This document shows positions 33,706 through 45,434 of a stretch of DNA of 64,000 nucleotides, one piece after another; the first letter of the stretch is position 1, and each line of letters opens with the position of its first letter. The translations under genes were made by a program, and so were the position numbers. The stretch spans positions 36,547 to 100,546 of the forward strand of contig JAVXUO010001937.1 in assembly GCA_033065855.1 (NCBI GenBank). The letters run 5' to 3'. Below the pieces are notes generated by a model. That model saw nothing but the letters and a program-made list of their open reading frames with translations. It searched no databases and was not told the origin of the DNA. Origin of the DNA: Escallonia rubra. Its lineage: Eukaryota > Streptophyta > Magnoliopsida > Escalloniales > Escalloniaceae.

Positions 33706-35879
33706 CCGATGTTTACGTTCACCTTAAGTTGGGCGAGCCGAGATCGTTACGCTAGCGACCCTAGGTCGCACGAAAAAATGATTTATGTTGTAAATTTTAG
33801 TATAAAAGTGATGAAATATGCACGTGACTTAAGTGTGTGTATTTTGACTGGTTGGAAGTGTTGAAAAATTGACCATTGACGATGGTGATGAGTCGTGCAA
33901 AACGGGACCCTTGGTAGGCCCTTGGGTGCGACCAAAGTAGGTTGAAAATAATAGTTGACAGTAAAAATAAAACAATGGCTAATATCCAGATAAACCGGAA
34001 TGACAATGAAATGCAGATAGTTAAAACTAGAAATGAGATTGAGGAGCATAGATATGCAAATGGAAGTGAATATGGTAGTGATAGTGACTCAGAAGTAAGA
34101 TATGCAAGATTTATATATAGCTCGTTTGTGAGTTTTTTTTAGGAGAGAAAAGAAAGGAAAGTGGTTCCTTTATTTCCTTTTCTTTAGTTTGTGAGTTTTT
34201 GTTGAAGAGAAAAAAAGAGAAAATAGAGGAAAATTTGAGCCTCTTTTGTCCTTAAATCTTTCCTCTCAAATTTGGGAAGAAACGGAGATAAAGGAAGCTT
34301 TTGTAGGTAATATTTAAAAAAAGTCAATATTACCCTTAAAATCATGAAAGCTAAAATTTTAAGGACTTTTAGATTATACGGTTTCTTTCAAGAACTTCCC
34401 ATTTTATTTACAAACAATTGATTGTTTTAGATGTTAGAGTTGACTCATGACTGATTGTTTTGCTTTTGGTATAACATTAATCTGATTTGGATGTTGGGAT
34501 GCTTGTGGTTAACTCATGACTAATTCTTGACATTGACCAATGATGTAATGCTTGTTACATTAGTATGGTATGAACCTTGTATGATGTCATTGATGACTAA
34601 TTTATTTTCCTGTTAAAATCATGTTCTTTTTTCAGGATCATACACCATGGTCTTATTTTGAATTATCACAATATATTATAAGGGTACATACGTAATCGGG
34701 TGTGTTTTTTTCTTTTCTACTGAACTCACAAACAAGAGAAAGCAGTGATATTTTCTTTTCTCTCAAAAAACAAGTAAAAAGAAAATTGTCTTCTCTTCTC
34801 TTCTTTTCCTCTCTTTTCTTTCATCTCAAAACTCACAAACATGCTATTAAGGATAGGGACTATGACTTTGGTGAGGATGATACAGTTTGATCAAAATGCA
34901 GATTTCGATGTTGAGTTCAGGGAAGATGACAATATTTATGATCTAGGGGCCAATGAGGTTGTCTAGAAGGAAAGGCAAGAAACATATGAATTATTATATG
35001 AATTACGGAATTTACCTCTGACTCAGATGAATAAGGTAGCAACACGAGTTATTCACAGTTTAAACATGAGAAGGACATAAAATATCTTGAATTTGTGGGC
35101 ATAACATTTGCTACTCGATAAGTAGTAATGTAAGGCAAGTTTCAAGCATTGTAGGCAATTTATAGGATTAGATAATGTCATTCCTTGCTTAATTGTTGGC
35201 TGCTAATGGGATAGATACATGCATGTGTTCGAGTTACTTATGTTATGGTGGAAGCCGAAAACAAAAGTTCATGCACATGTTTTATCAAACTGCTTGGAAG
35301 AGATCTTGGGATCGATAATAACAATAAACTTTTCACGGACCTTCATCACATATCAACAGAAGGTAACCAAATAATCAATCATCAGAATTATTAACTAATA
35401 GTTAATTATTGCAAACTTGTGTTTTAATAATGTGCAATAACTTGTATTTTATGATTTGGTTCCAGCATAGCCTATTTTGTTGCCAGATTGAGAGCAAAAA
35501 TTATACAACCTACACATTTATAAGAACCTTAACAAACTCTTGGACGATCAGAAGATGAAAGACTTTATGCACAATGCAAGCAAAGTATCATGTGTGAAGT
35601 ATTTTGCTAGAATTATGGTGCAACTAAAAGAGGCAGATCCCAAGGTATTTGAGTGGTTGATGAAGGTAAGTCCTAGACATTGCAGTAGGTCTTGCTTCTC
35701 CACTATACTCAAATGTGATAAGTTATTGAACAACTACTTTGATCAATTCAATAGCTTTTATAAAAACAAGGGATAAGCCAATTATAACCATGTTTGAGGA
35801 GATTAGTTGTACAATTATCGAAGATAATATATAAAGAGCGAAATGAGATGAAGAAACAAGATGGTAAGTGAAATTAGTA

Positions 35880-36940
35880 AAACAACTTGAGGGGCGGGGG
35901 GGATAAGATTTTCAAAAATCAATCCAAGATTTAGGATAAACACAAGTATATATCGTAGTCAAACAAATGGACAGTCTCAACAATGTCTTAACTATACAAT
36001 TTTAAACAATTACAGAGAAGTAATTGAAGAGATTGAGTTAGGATACTTGACAAGGAGACTTAAATGAGTTGGCTTGAAATACATCCACCTCTTCAAGAAA
36101 GTCTCACTCAAGAGCAATAGATCCACTAGCAACAATCTTCTTTTGAGGAAGATCAAAACCCTTACACTTCGTGATATCCTCATACTAAGCACAAGCCTTG
36201 GATTAACATACCCAACCCTTGATCATAATCATTTTATAAAGATTAATTGTGTGCAAAGAAACGCTCTTGAAGGAAATGATCACAAATTAAGCTCTAGTAT
36301 AATAGAGTGATGAGAGAATTGATGACATGAATATGCTCAATCTCAATCATAGAATTACTCACAAAGATGCTTTATTTGATGATGTAACATAAAAATAAAA
36401 AAAAATGAAGAGAGCAAGGTTACATTCTTTAGCCTTGGATTTTCTCTAATTAATGGAAGACTAAAATGTGGTTTCCATGGTGTATGATGAAACCCCAAAT
36501 CATTTTTAGGGTGGATATGAAATATAATTGTTATAGAAAGATTTAGCATGCATTTCAGCAGAACTAGCAATTGTTTTTTTATAAATTTTGGAGCTTACAG
36601 TCGACTGTAATACCATACAACTGGCTAGAATCCACTTGGGAGGCTCATTGCCTCAATAGTGTAATCTGTATTGCCAATAAAGTCAACTGCATTAGTTTTG
36701 TCAAGAAAAATGTATCTTGTATTTTGGGCATAACTTTCTTTAAGAAAAATTAGATTGAGGCTCCGTTTTTTTATCCGAAAGCTAATAAAAAAAATTATCA
36801 AAATATGAAAAATATTAGTTCTACATTTCGTTTGAAAAAAAATCTAAATTAGCTTCAAAGTTAACTAATTTCCAGGAATTCTACGGTTTTGAACTATAAT
36901 TGTCACTACTATTTTTCACAAAAATAGTAGTTGAGAGCAT
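35880..36940. other. AT-rich intergenic DNA, no supported gene
   Basis: Short frames only (60-78 codons on both strands), with no recognisable product. No transposon ends could be defined. Confidence 0.55.
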
Positions 36941-37620
36941 AAAAGGCACAGCCGCATCTAAGGCCTAAAGGATCCCTGGAGTTTAGGCGCAAGGCGCGCG
37001 TTTTTTCGAAGTAAGACGCAAAATAAAAATAAATAGATATTAGCGCATTAAACCAATTAAATACGTAAAAACATTTCAGAACTTGGGAATTTAACAAATT
37101 TTCAACACTAGAAGAAGTTCCAAATCCAATGGAAGTAGTTAATCCTAAGTGAATATGATAACATCATCCTCATCATTATTGGGAGCTAAGGCAACAATGT
37201 TTTTCTAGAAAGGGAATCATAGGCTCTAAGTTTGATAAATATTCTTCCTCAATTTCATCTTCTTTGTCTACAAGATGAAGTAAATGAGTAGATTTACTTA
37301 AAAAATAGTAACAATTGGGGACGAGACGCTAGCACAATGAACAAAAGAGAACTGATTGATTAGGGATTAGGGATTAGGGATTAGGGATTTTAGTTTTTTT
37401 TTTTGTAGTTTAGATATTGATTTATTATGTTATGAAACTAAAAATAAAAAACAATGAACAATTGAGATTATGTTGTGATGTGAAAATCAAATATTAGGAT
37501 TTTTGGGTTTTTTTTTGCTCTTCCACCACCGCCTTGCGCCTAGGCACGCAAGGCGAGCGCCTTTTCGAAGGGGTTGCGCCTAGCCCTAGGTAATGCGTAA
37601 TGAGTGCACCTTCTGCCTTT
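36941..37620. mobile_element. hAT-like non-autonomous remnant with GGCGCAAGGCGC motifs
   Basis: The left side AAAAGGCACAGCCGCATCTA contrasts with right-side sequence ending GTGCACCTTCTGCCTTT. Inverted subterminal motifs GGCGCAAGGCGCGCG (about 36986) and CCTTGCGCCTAGG (about 37532) resemble those of the element at 29269-29765. The internal region is AT-rich with a GGGATTA repeat. The borders are approximate and no 8-bp duplication was confirmed. Confidence 0.45.
37358..37393 (+). repeat. Telomere-like GATTAGG repeat, about five units
   Basis: A 7-bp unit (GATTAGG) repeats in tandem. It differs by one base from the usual plant telomere unit TTTAGGG. It lies inside a transposon-like remnant, so a chance microsatellite is likely. 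Confidence 0.8.
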
Positions 37621-37727
37621 GATAACACTTCAAAGACTAAACTAGCGAAACAATTATAGTTCAAGAATTGTACGTACGGTTCTTGAACTATAGCCATGCC
37701 GCGCTATTGTTTTTCACACCAAATTGT

Positions 37728-37749
37728 GGGGGGGGGGGGGGGGGGGGGG
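37728..37749 (+). repeat. Poly(G) run of ~22
   Basis: Uninterrupted G homopolymer just outside the hAT-like remnant. Its length is likely to be unreliable in assembly and polymorphic. Confidence 0.9.
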
Positions 37750-38034
37750 TGTTTGCATGAGCCTTGCCTAAAAAAGAAGAGTGCAACAATAATACCACTT
37801 GGTTTAATTGATGTCCAAAGTTCGATACCACTCTTCCTTTTTGTTGTTAAGAAGATTTAGTTGATTTTGGTTAATACAGCTTACAATTGTTGCGGTTTTA
37901 AAGCTAAATACATAAGTTTTTTGGGTTTCTTCTTCAATGTTTGTGGGTAAAAGTTAGAAAATGGTTGGGAACTTGAATTCCACGTAAAAGAGAAAGGGAA
38001 AGAAAAATGGACTTACAAGTGGGCCTTTCAATTA

Positions 38035-38335
38035 CTCCCTTTACCTTTAATTAATTGATTTGAGTTGTCCCAAAAAAATTGATTACTTTTCAAATTAAAA
38101 TACATTTCATAAGTATTTTTCCATGTTTACTCGTTTATAAATTTTTTTATTCTATTTCTCTTTCCACATTTAATCCTCCACCAGCCCATTTTTTTCTCTC
38201 TTGACCCAGTTTCTTCCCTCGCTTGCGTGCTCTCTCTCTTTCTTTTGGGGTATAATGAAAAACTCATAAAATATGACATATATCCTGAATAAGCGTGCAA
38301 GTCAATTGCGATCAATTAATTAGTGATGGAGGGAT
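38035..38335. mobile_element. Stowaway-like MITE, ~300 bp
   Basis: The left end CTCCCTTTACCTTTAATTAA after TA and the right end GTGATGGAGGGAT before TA are inverted. Internal sequence (TTCATAAGTATTTTT, AATAAGCGTGCAAGTC) is shared with the element at 54779-55081, which shows a family. The right border is uncertain by 1-2 bases. Confidence 0.8.
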
Positions 38336-39109
38336 TATTAGTTTATTTTGTGTGATATGCAATGGTGTGGGTATATGCATTGAGTATTACGTGTGGATAC
38401 CTGAACATGACAGTGGGCTATGAGACGCTTTGATGTATCATCACTAGACATGACTAATTTTTCCCAATTCAATCTGGTATTTTGCAACGTTCTTTTGAGA
38501 TATCCATTTCAACGATAGCAGATTTCACCACCAAGAACAAGAATGCAAAACAATGAGAACTTCCGTTGAGCAAAATGTTCAAAGGGTACACCTACCAAAT
38601 ATAAGAAACTCACCTAATTTCGACGTATAAAATCTATGTGAAACTTTAACATCTGCTCTCACAATTAGCGTGGAACTTCAAGTAATGGCAAATCCGGCCC
38701 AACGGAGGCGAACCACAATCATGCTCTGATTACATGATTATACGTAGTGGCCAACGAGACCAAGATAAACCCACAAAATCTCATTATATATGTGAAAGTC
38801 GAAACTGGGAGAAAGTGATCACCTTATCGCCTACGTGGACACTCTCTTAACCCGCCATGTGGACTTTCCTATTTTGACGTTTTTAAAGTATTTTTAATTT
38901 ATTTACCTTTATAATAATGATTTGGATTCCTTTCCTCTCTCTCTCCTCCTCTCTTATTGAATTTGATTTGAATTCCTTTTGGCCATTTAAAATTTAACCA
39001 ATTAAATAGATTATATATTTCTCTTTCTCCCATGTCAACATGTCCTATTTAAAGATTTTATTTATATTTTTGCAGTTTTATTAATTCTTAAAATTTTGCC
39101 AAAACAATT
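38336..39109. other. AT-rich intergenic DNA, no supported gene
   Basis: No gene or complete element seen. It holds general upstream sequence of the CCD4a gene. Confidence 0.5.
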
Positions 39110-39506
39110 CTCTAAGTATTCCATTTAATCTTAATCTTTTCTATTATTTAGAGAAGCTCAATACTCTTTATCAAGTTTTCTCTCTAACTAAGATAATCTC
39201 CCTCCTTTTATTTCATTACAACTTTATATACATAGTTTACTTTTCATTTTCAATCATTTGTTGCGTATCTTTACTGTCTTCTTGGTGGTTTGAGTAATAC
39301 AAACCTCAACATAAATGGTAGAAAAGCTCAATATTCTCTAAGTATTTCCTTTAATCTTAATATTTTCTATTATTTAGAGAAATTCAATATTCTCTATCAA
39401 ATTTTCTCTCTAACTAAGATAATCTCCTTCCTTTTATTTCATTACAACTTTATATACATAGTTTACTTTTCATTTTCAATCATTTGTTTCGTATCTTTAC
39501 TCTTTT
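39110..39506. repeat. ~170-bp direct repeat, offset 226 bp
   Basis: CTCTAAGTATT plus TTTAATCTTAATCTTTTC at 39110 recurs at 39336. The shared sequence includes TTTATATACATAGTTTAC and CATTTTCAATCATTTGTT. It lies about 1 kb upstream of CCD4a. Confidence 0.88.
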
Positions 39507-39833
39507 CTATTATTATAGTTAGAATTGTCACTATTATTGCTATTAGTTTGGACAGACTATTTCTATCATTTCATCTACTGTTTTTCATCTTCATTTGTTG
39601 CTAAAAGCTAGTAATTATTACTCAAATTCATTTTTAACGACAAAAAATGGTAGAAAAATTAATAAAAAAGGTGAAAATAAATTTTTAATTTTTTTTTCTT
39701 CCAATTTTGTTATTGTTATTAAGCATACAAGTATGAGATCTTTCTACCAATACTTTGACAGTTATTACTTCCGTGTAGAATCCAAACTATTGTAGAATCC
39801 AAACTATTGTGAATATATTGCTAAACGAAAAAA

Positions 39834-40061
39834 TTTGACTGCTACTCCTGTTGGAGGAATCTTCCTTCTTCCCCCTATATAGCGACAATCAATCGTCTCT
39901 AAATATTTTTAGTGACTTTTATTTAGTAACGCTAAAAAAGTGCTGCTAATAATTATCAATAAAAGTGTTAGAAGAAAAACCACTAAAAATATTTAGCGAC
40001 CGTTAATTGTTACTTTACACGGAGTTGGGAGAAGATTCTTATAACCCGGGTAAGAGCCAAA
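39834..40061. mobile_element. Foldback MITE copy A, ~228 bp, upstream of CCD4a
   Basis: The left end TTTGACTGCTACTCCTGTTG is the imperfect inverse of the right end (AACCCGGGTAAGAGCCAAA). The interior is a long inverted repeat carrying AATCGTCTCTAAATATTTTT and TAAAAATATTTAGCGACCG. The second copy is at 53523-53749. No clear target duplication was found. It ends 408 bp before the CCD4a start. Confidence 0.82.
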
Positions 40062-40365
40062 GTTCATTCATTGCTAAATTCTTGTGTGCCCGTTATGGAA
40101 GATTTTAGCACAAACTACTGCGGGACTGTCGGAGCAAAGAATTTTCTTCAACATTTTTACCTTAGCTGCTTGACATAGATTTCTGGGTTTCATTCCATGG
40201 ATTAACAATGATTACGGGGCTTGATTTCAAAAATTAACAAGAACTGCTGGGTTGTCATTTCAAAAAACAAGAATCTTTCATGTGTGAACCACTTGTCATG
40301 AAAACTGTGTCAATATCTGGTGCTGTTGCTCCTTTTGGATGTATCGTCACTTTCCTCTCTTGGCT

Positions 40366-40372
40366 TATAAAT
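40366..40372 (+). promoter_or_regulatory. Possible TATA box of CCD4a
   Basis: TTATAAAT-type sequence 98 bp upstream of the CCD4a ATG. Motif and distance support the call; nothing else does. Confidence 0.5.
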
Positions 40373-40469
40373 GCCAGGTTAACCCTCAACGGGGTCCTCA
40401 CTCATTCATTTCTCCTTTCTTCCTTTTCCCTGCAAACAAGGCAGTGGGCTGCCTTTTGCAGGCCAGAAA

Positions 40470-43400
40470 ATGGATTCCCTTTCATCATCTTTCCTTTCCC
40501 CATTAACCCACCCCAAGCCCCTCCTCTCCCCTGTCCCCGCCATAACCAAGCAACCAGACTTCAACTTCAACTTCAACATATCCTCCGTTAGAACCGAAGA
40601 AAAACCCCAAACAGTCACAAGAAAAAACCCACCTCCTCAACCGTTGAAGAAGCAAGAAAACTCCCAAAATGACCCACCAAGGAGATCAGCGGCGCCGGCG
40701 AGAGGAGCAGACCTGTCCTTGCCAGCGACGATATTCAACGCGCTCGACGGCATTATAAACAACTTCATAGACCCTCCTCTCCGGCTCTCCGTAGACCCCA
40801 GGCATGTCCTCTCCGACAACTTTGCCCCCGTCGGCGAGCTTCCGCCCACGGAGTGCGCCGTCGAGCACGGATCACTCCCGCCGTGCCTCGACGGCGCGTA
40901 CATCCGCAACGGCCCCAACCCGCAGTACCTCCCCCGCGGGCCCTACCACCTCTTCGACGGCGACGGCATGCTCCACTCCATCAGGATATCCGGCGGCCGC
41001 GCCACCCTCTGCAGCCGCTACGTCAAGACCTACAAGTACACCATCGAGAAGGACGCGGGTTTCCCGGTGATCCCCAACGTGTTTTCCGGGTTCAACGGGC
41101 TGAGCGCGTCGGCGGCTCGTGGGGCGGTGACGGCGGCGCGGGTGCTTGCGGGACAGTTCAATCCGGTGAACGGCATTGGGCTGGCGAACACTAGCTTGGC
41201 CCTGTTTGGGGGGAATTTGTATGCCTTGGGGGAGTCTGACCTGCCTTATACGCTGAAGGTGGCGCCGGACGGTGATGTGGTGACTTTAGGAAGGCATGAC
41301 TTTGACGGCAAGCTTGCCATGAGCATGACGGCACATCCCAAGATCGATCCCGATACAGGTTAGCCACCGGAAGTGATCATAAATCGTCACTAAAAAAAAG
41401 TAGCGACATTTTTGAAACATCTTTAGCGACAAATTGTTAGCTTCACTTTTTTTTATTAATTAAAAGTTACTAAGAATACATAACAACCATCACTTGCCAG
41501 CCACCGTACAAGAAGTTACGAGCTATTCCGGCCAAAGCTTTTCCTATTTGAAATAGACCCTTTTAAGATCGCGGTGCATATACATATACTAATTCCCATC
41601 AGTTTTTCAGTTTTAGTAACACACAAGCTATAACAATTTAACCTCACGGGGTGGGCGAAATGACAAAAGTCTTGAGTAATAATCTCGAGGTATCGAGTTC
41701 GAAATCCCGTACCAACGGAGCGGATCAAATATAAATTGCAGATTTATCAAATCCCAAAAAACAAAAAAAGAAAGCGGTACCAATTTGGTAATTGCTTTAT
41801 GCTGTTGCAAAAGTTACCCATATGATTGTACCAAACTAAAGTTTACACGTGAGTATTGTTAGTTGGGTAAACTTTTGTAGCCTAGGGGATTTAGTGACCA
41901 TCTTTATTACATCCATCTGAATTGAATATTAGACGCTGAAAGTTGAATCTCGCACTTGTTAAAAGTTGAATTTCTTCTACTTATTGAGACGTGATGAGAC
42001 ATGGTGCTTTCCGTCTCGTTAAATTTCATACGTCCGTTAATTATACCATGTCATAATGACGAGATATATATGCTATCATGGGGAGAGAGACTATGCGGTA
42101 ACAACATAGAACTCATCTCATACACTTTTAGTGGTTTTTAAATGTTACTATATATTGTTTCATCACCGGCGCTACCATTTTCAAGGACAATATTGAAATT
42201 TTGTGTCGCTGGTCCGGGATCTGGATCCGGCATCACACATGGATTTTATCTTTTGTCACAAATTAGGTGTCTTGGTCATTCACACCGTTTGCAAAAAATG
42301 ACGAGCTCCTAGGATAATTTTGAAAGCTGAACTTTTGGGTGTCAAAAACATAATTTTGAAGTTGTGGGGTGAACACATAAATTAATGAAAGTAAGGGATT
42401 TGAAATTTGCATTCTAGTTTTTTCACTTGCACCGTACTTTTACCGACAAAGTAACCGTCACTAAAGGTTATGTAAAGATTTTACTAGGATCTATCTATCT
42501 ATATAACAAAAGTGGAGCTCAATTAATTAAAAAAACAGAGGGTGCTGTCATTTTCTTTTACAGAGTATTTTCCTAGTCACAACAATGGATATCCCCATAA
42601 GACCCAACCAAGCCTATGACTGAGCAAGCATTAAGAGGCTTCTAGGCAACCAAACAATCCCCCTATAGCTTTCATCCTCATTTTTTGATCAAGTTTCAAT
42701 TTATTTAGTTTTGACAAACTTTGACTGTTACTTTAATTCGGCGATAGGTAAATAATTACAACCCCTCGTATAATAACAATCAATTATCGTTAAATATTTT
42801 TAATAAATTTTATTTAATTAAAAAAAAACTGCAATTAAAAGTTATCTGTTAGCGCAAAACATTTAGCAGCGAAATATTTTACTTACTTTTTATCTCTGCA
42901 GGTGAAGCTTTTGCCTTCCGCTACGGCCCAGTGCCTCCATTCCTCACCTTCTTCCACTTCGACGCCGACGGCAACAAGCAACCAGACGTCCCAATCTTCA
43001 CCATGACACGCCCCTCCTTCCTCCACGACTTCGCCATCACCAAGAAGCACGCAATCTTCGGCGACATCCAAATAGGCATGAACCCGCTGGACATGCTCGT
43101 CGGCAGCGGCTCTCCGGTGGGCACGGACCCGGCAAAAGTGCCCAGGATCGGCGTGATCCCGCGCTACGCGAGGGACGAGTCCGACATGCGGTGGTTCGAC
43201 GTGCCGGGGTTCAACGCTGTGCACGCCATCAACGCGTGGGACGAAGAGGATGCTGTCGTTATGGTGGCGCCTAATATCTTGTCGGTAGAGCACACGCTGG
43301 AGCGCATGGATCTGGTTCACGCGTCCGTGGAGAAGGTGAGGATTGATCTGAAGACGGGGATGGTGTCGAGGCATCCGGTTTCGACGAGGAATCTGGATTT

Positions 43401-44196
43401 TGCGGTGATCAATCCGGCTTACATGGGGAAGAAGAACAAGTAAGTTGTTAAAAACCACAAACTCTTATGGTTTGTCACCTAAAAGTGCAATAGTCATGAA
43501 TACTAATCTTTTAGCGACAAGATGATCGAAGAATTCTTGCACGATAATGATAAAGAGATTCCAACCTTCCCTGTTTACTGGCAAGCGAAACCATCCCTAT
43601 CTACTATTATTAAGCGAAACCAGCGAAACCACAACTGAGCGAACGTGCTTGGCAGAATCAACTGAGGAAGAAGATCCTGTTGAGCTTAACTCTAGTAATT
43701 GAGTAGTTTTTTAATTAAACAATTACTATTTTTTTTTTCTATTGATCAAATAACCAATAGGTTGTGCAATAATTAATTTATTATTGTAGGACGTGCAGTG
43801 ATTTTGGGATTTTGACTTTTAATGTTATGATGTAGGTACGTGTATGCAGCAATAGGGGATCCAATGCCGAAGGTGACGGGCGTAGTGAAGCTAGATGTGT
43901 CGGTGTCAGAAGGAGACCGACGTGATTGCATAGTGGCTAGCAGGATGTATGGACCGGGTTGCTATGGAGGCGAGCCCTTCTTTGTGGCGAGAGAGCCTAA
44001 CAACCTCGAGGCAGACGAAGATGACGGGTACGTGGTGTCTTACGTCCATGACGAGAACAGCGGAGTGTCGAGGTTCTTGGTCATGGATGCCAAGTCCCCG
44101 AATCTAGATATTGTGGCCGCGGTGAAGCTGCCTCGGCGGGTGCCTTACGGCTTCCACGGGCTTTTCGTGAGGGAAAGTGACCTCAACAGGCTATAG
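40470..44196 (+). CDS. CCD4: Carotenoid cleavage dioxygenase 4, copy a (chloroplast)
   Basis: Coding exons: 40470-41358, 42902-43439, 43836-44196; phases 1 and 2 match. The product is 595 aa, the usual CCD4 length. A Ser/Pro-rich plastid transit peptide covers about residues 1-80. The RPE65/CCD beta-propeller follows, with family blocks YIRNGPNPQYLPRGPYHLFD, DGDGMLHSI and LDFAVINPAYMGKK. The four Fe(II)-binding histidines are H289 (TAHPKID), H338 (FLHDFAIT), H404 (VHAINAW) and H583 (YGFHGLF). CCD4 enzymes cleave beta-carotene and related carotenoids in plastids, commonly at 9,10/9',10' or 7,8 bonds, giving beta-ionone-type apocarotenoids. The cleavage site here cannot be inferred. Exon 1 is strongly GC-rich compared with the neighbouring copy. 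No lesions are seen. Confidence 0.95.
41359..42901 (+). other. CCD4a intron 1, 1.5 kb
   Basis: GT..AG intron in phase 1. It contains AGCGAC motifs near 41366-41440. A segment at about 42760-42870 resembles the foldback MITE family (CAATTATCGTTAAATATTTT, then TTTAGCAGCG). No complete element with a target duplication could be defined. Confidence 0.6.
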
Positions 44197-45434
44197 AAGC
44201 TGCCTAAAGCTTGAACATTTGCAGCCACACATATGCAAGAAAATGGACAGTTCCATAGTTGTCAGAGACTGTTGATTCACCTTTGTGAATATGATTGCAC
44301 ATTTCAAGAAGGGCGGCCTGCATGCTACATCTTGGGCACTTTTATTTAGTTTCGGAACAAAGCATTGATGTATATAGTTGCAGCTAGTACGAGCAGCAGA
44401 TACGCATTGATCCGTCACTAAATAATGTTGCGCTAGCATCATTGTTATCCCTCAAGAAAAGTATTACATGATAAAAATCAATGTATATGTTCATATACAT
44501 TAATATACTAAATCGTAGTATATATTGTACATTTGGCACCAAATTTCTAATGTTCTTTACGTTCAATTGGTCGGTTGTTTCAAGGGAAATGCACAATCTC
44601 TAGCTAGAAAAACAAAGTAAATGGCCAATTCTGTCCATCACGGCGGTAAATTTTAACATATGTTCTCAAAGGCTGACATCTTTATTTTAAAAGTGTTTTT
44701 GCATTCTTTCACTGTGTATAACTAAGAGATATCTAGACTCTAGTACAATGAAAAATTAAACACAATTAAAAGTTAGACATAAGTGAGAAAAATAAGAGAG
44801 ACCTTCCGGAGTTAAGAGGAGATTCTATCATATCTCTCTCCTTCTCTCCCCCAAAAACATAAACAGAAGATTGGAGCTTTTCCTCTACTGCATCTAAAAA
44901 ATCGAATGCCGTTTCAAAGATAGTATAAGTGAATGAACAGATGCTAGTTAGAATCTTTGTTAACAAACATATTGCCATGATTCAAATTAACCACAAAAGG
45001 ATGAGCTTAAGTTTGGTCACCATATGAACTTTTAATCAATGTTAACGACCTTGTTGAAAGAATCTTACTGCATGGGCATCGATTCTTTCATGTGAATTTA
45101 GTAGAACTGGGCAAAGATTCAACCCCCACCACCTTAAACTCAATATTAAACTCTACCGAGGAATCCAACTGGTCGTACTCCCTTGGACCCCCCAGCAAGT
45201 AAACTTCTAGCACAAAAACTAGGTGATCAAAGTTGGCAAGATTTGTTTGTAGGAAAGCCATTTTAAAGGTTTTAACTAACACCTGTTTCCTTCAGATACA
45301 TGTCATGTCAAACTACTGTTGCTTTGAGGGACCTTGCAAGTGCTGTCACACCCTCTCTCAGAGAAGATTATAAGTAGTAGAGACCAGTAGAATCCATTTC
45401 CTGAGGAATCCATTTCCTTCCAACAATCCAAGCG
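44197..45434. other. CCD4a 3' flank and CCD4b promoter
   Basis: The 1.24-kb spacer between the tandem genes. It must supply the 3' end of copy a and the promoter of copy b. No transposon ends were found and no upstream sequence shared with copy a was evident, so the two promoters look different. Confidence 0.6.
45369..45374 (+). promoter_or_regulatory. Possible TATA box of CCD4b
   Basis: TATAAG-type sequence 60-66 bp upstream of the CCD4b ATG at 45435. Motif and position only. Confidence 0.4.

Larger units (their letters stand above)
31800..33780 (-). repeat. GC-rich LTR-like block inside the MULE remnant, probably minus orientation
   Basis: The region is much more GC-rich than its neighbours and breaks the MULE coding fragments. 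Read on the minus strand it has a strong TATAAATA (at about 32135-32142), followed by leader-like sequence, as in an LTR promoter. It contains nested tandem repeats (237 bp, 40 bp and about 24 bp) that would lie in the U3 region. No PBS, gag or pol is visible; LTR identity and borders are inferred. Confidence 0.4.
31476..35870 (+). pseudogene. Decayed Mutator-like (MULE) transposase, in fragments and interrupted
   Basis: 31476-31757 encodes a MULE N-terminal-like segment (MDLDEGLRCLRNDSDF, then VEVYANFEHT-like). 33960-34130 and 34850-34970 are acidic linker-like fragments. Near 35290-35365, GRDLGIDNNN and, in another frame, TFITYQQK match the transposase core. 35540-35776 plus the following bases give KVFEWLMKVSPRHCSRSCF and, after a frame change, RDKPIITMFEEI, the C-terminal part of the family. 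Stops and frameshifts show that it is dead. A GC-rich block at about 31800-33780 separates the N-terminal fragment from the rest and is probably a later insertion. Confidence 0.65.

Noticed and set aside
33146-33722. Minus-strand frames of 183 and 94 codons with a PPSLKED-like repeat
   Set aside because: The repeat comes from the ~24-bp minisatellite, whose length is a multiple of three. There is no start context or family match, and the region is LTR-like.
42883-43458. Minus-strand 191-codon frame
   Set aside because: It is the antisense shadow of CCD4a exon 2, which encodes conserved CCD4 sequence on the + strand.
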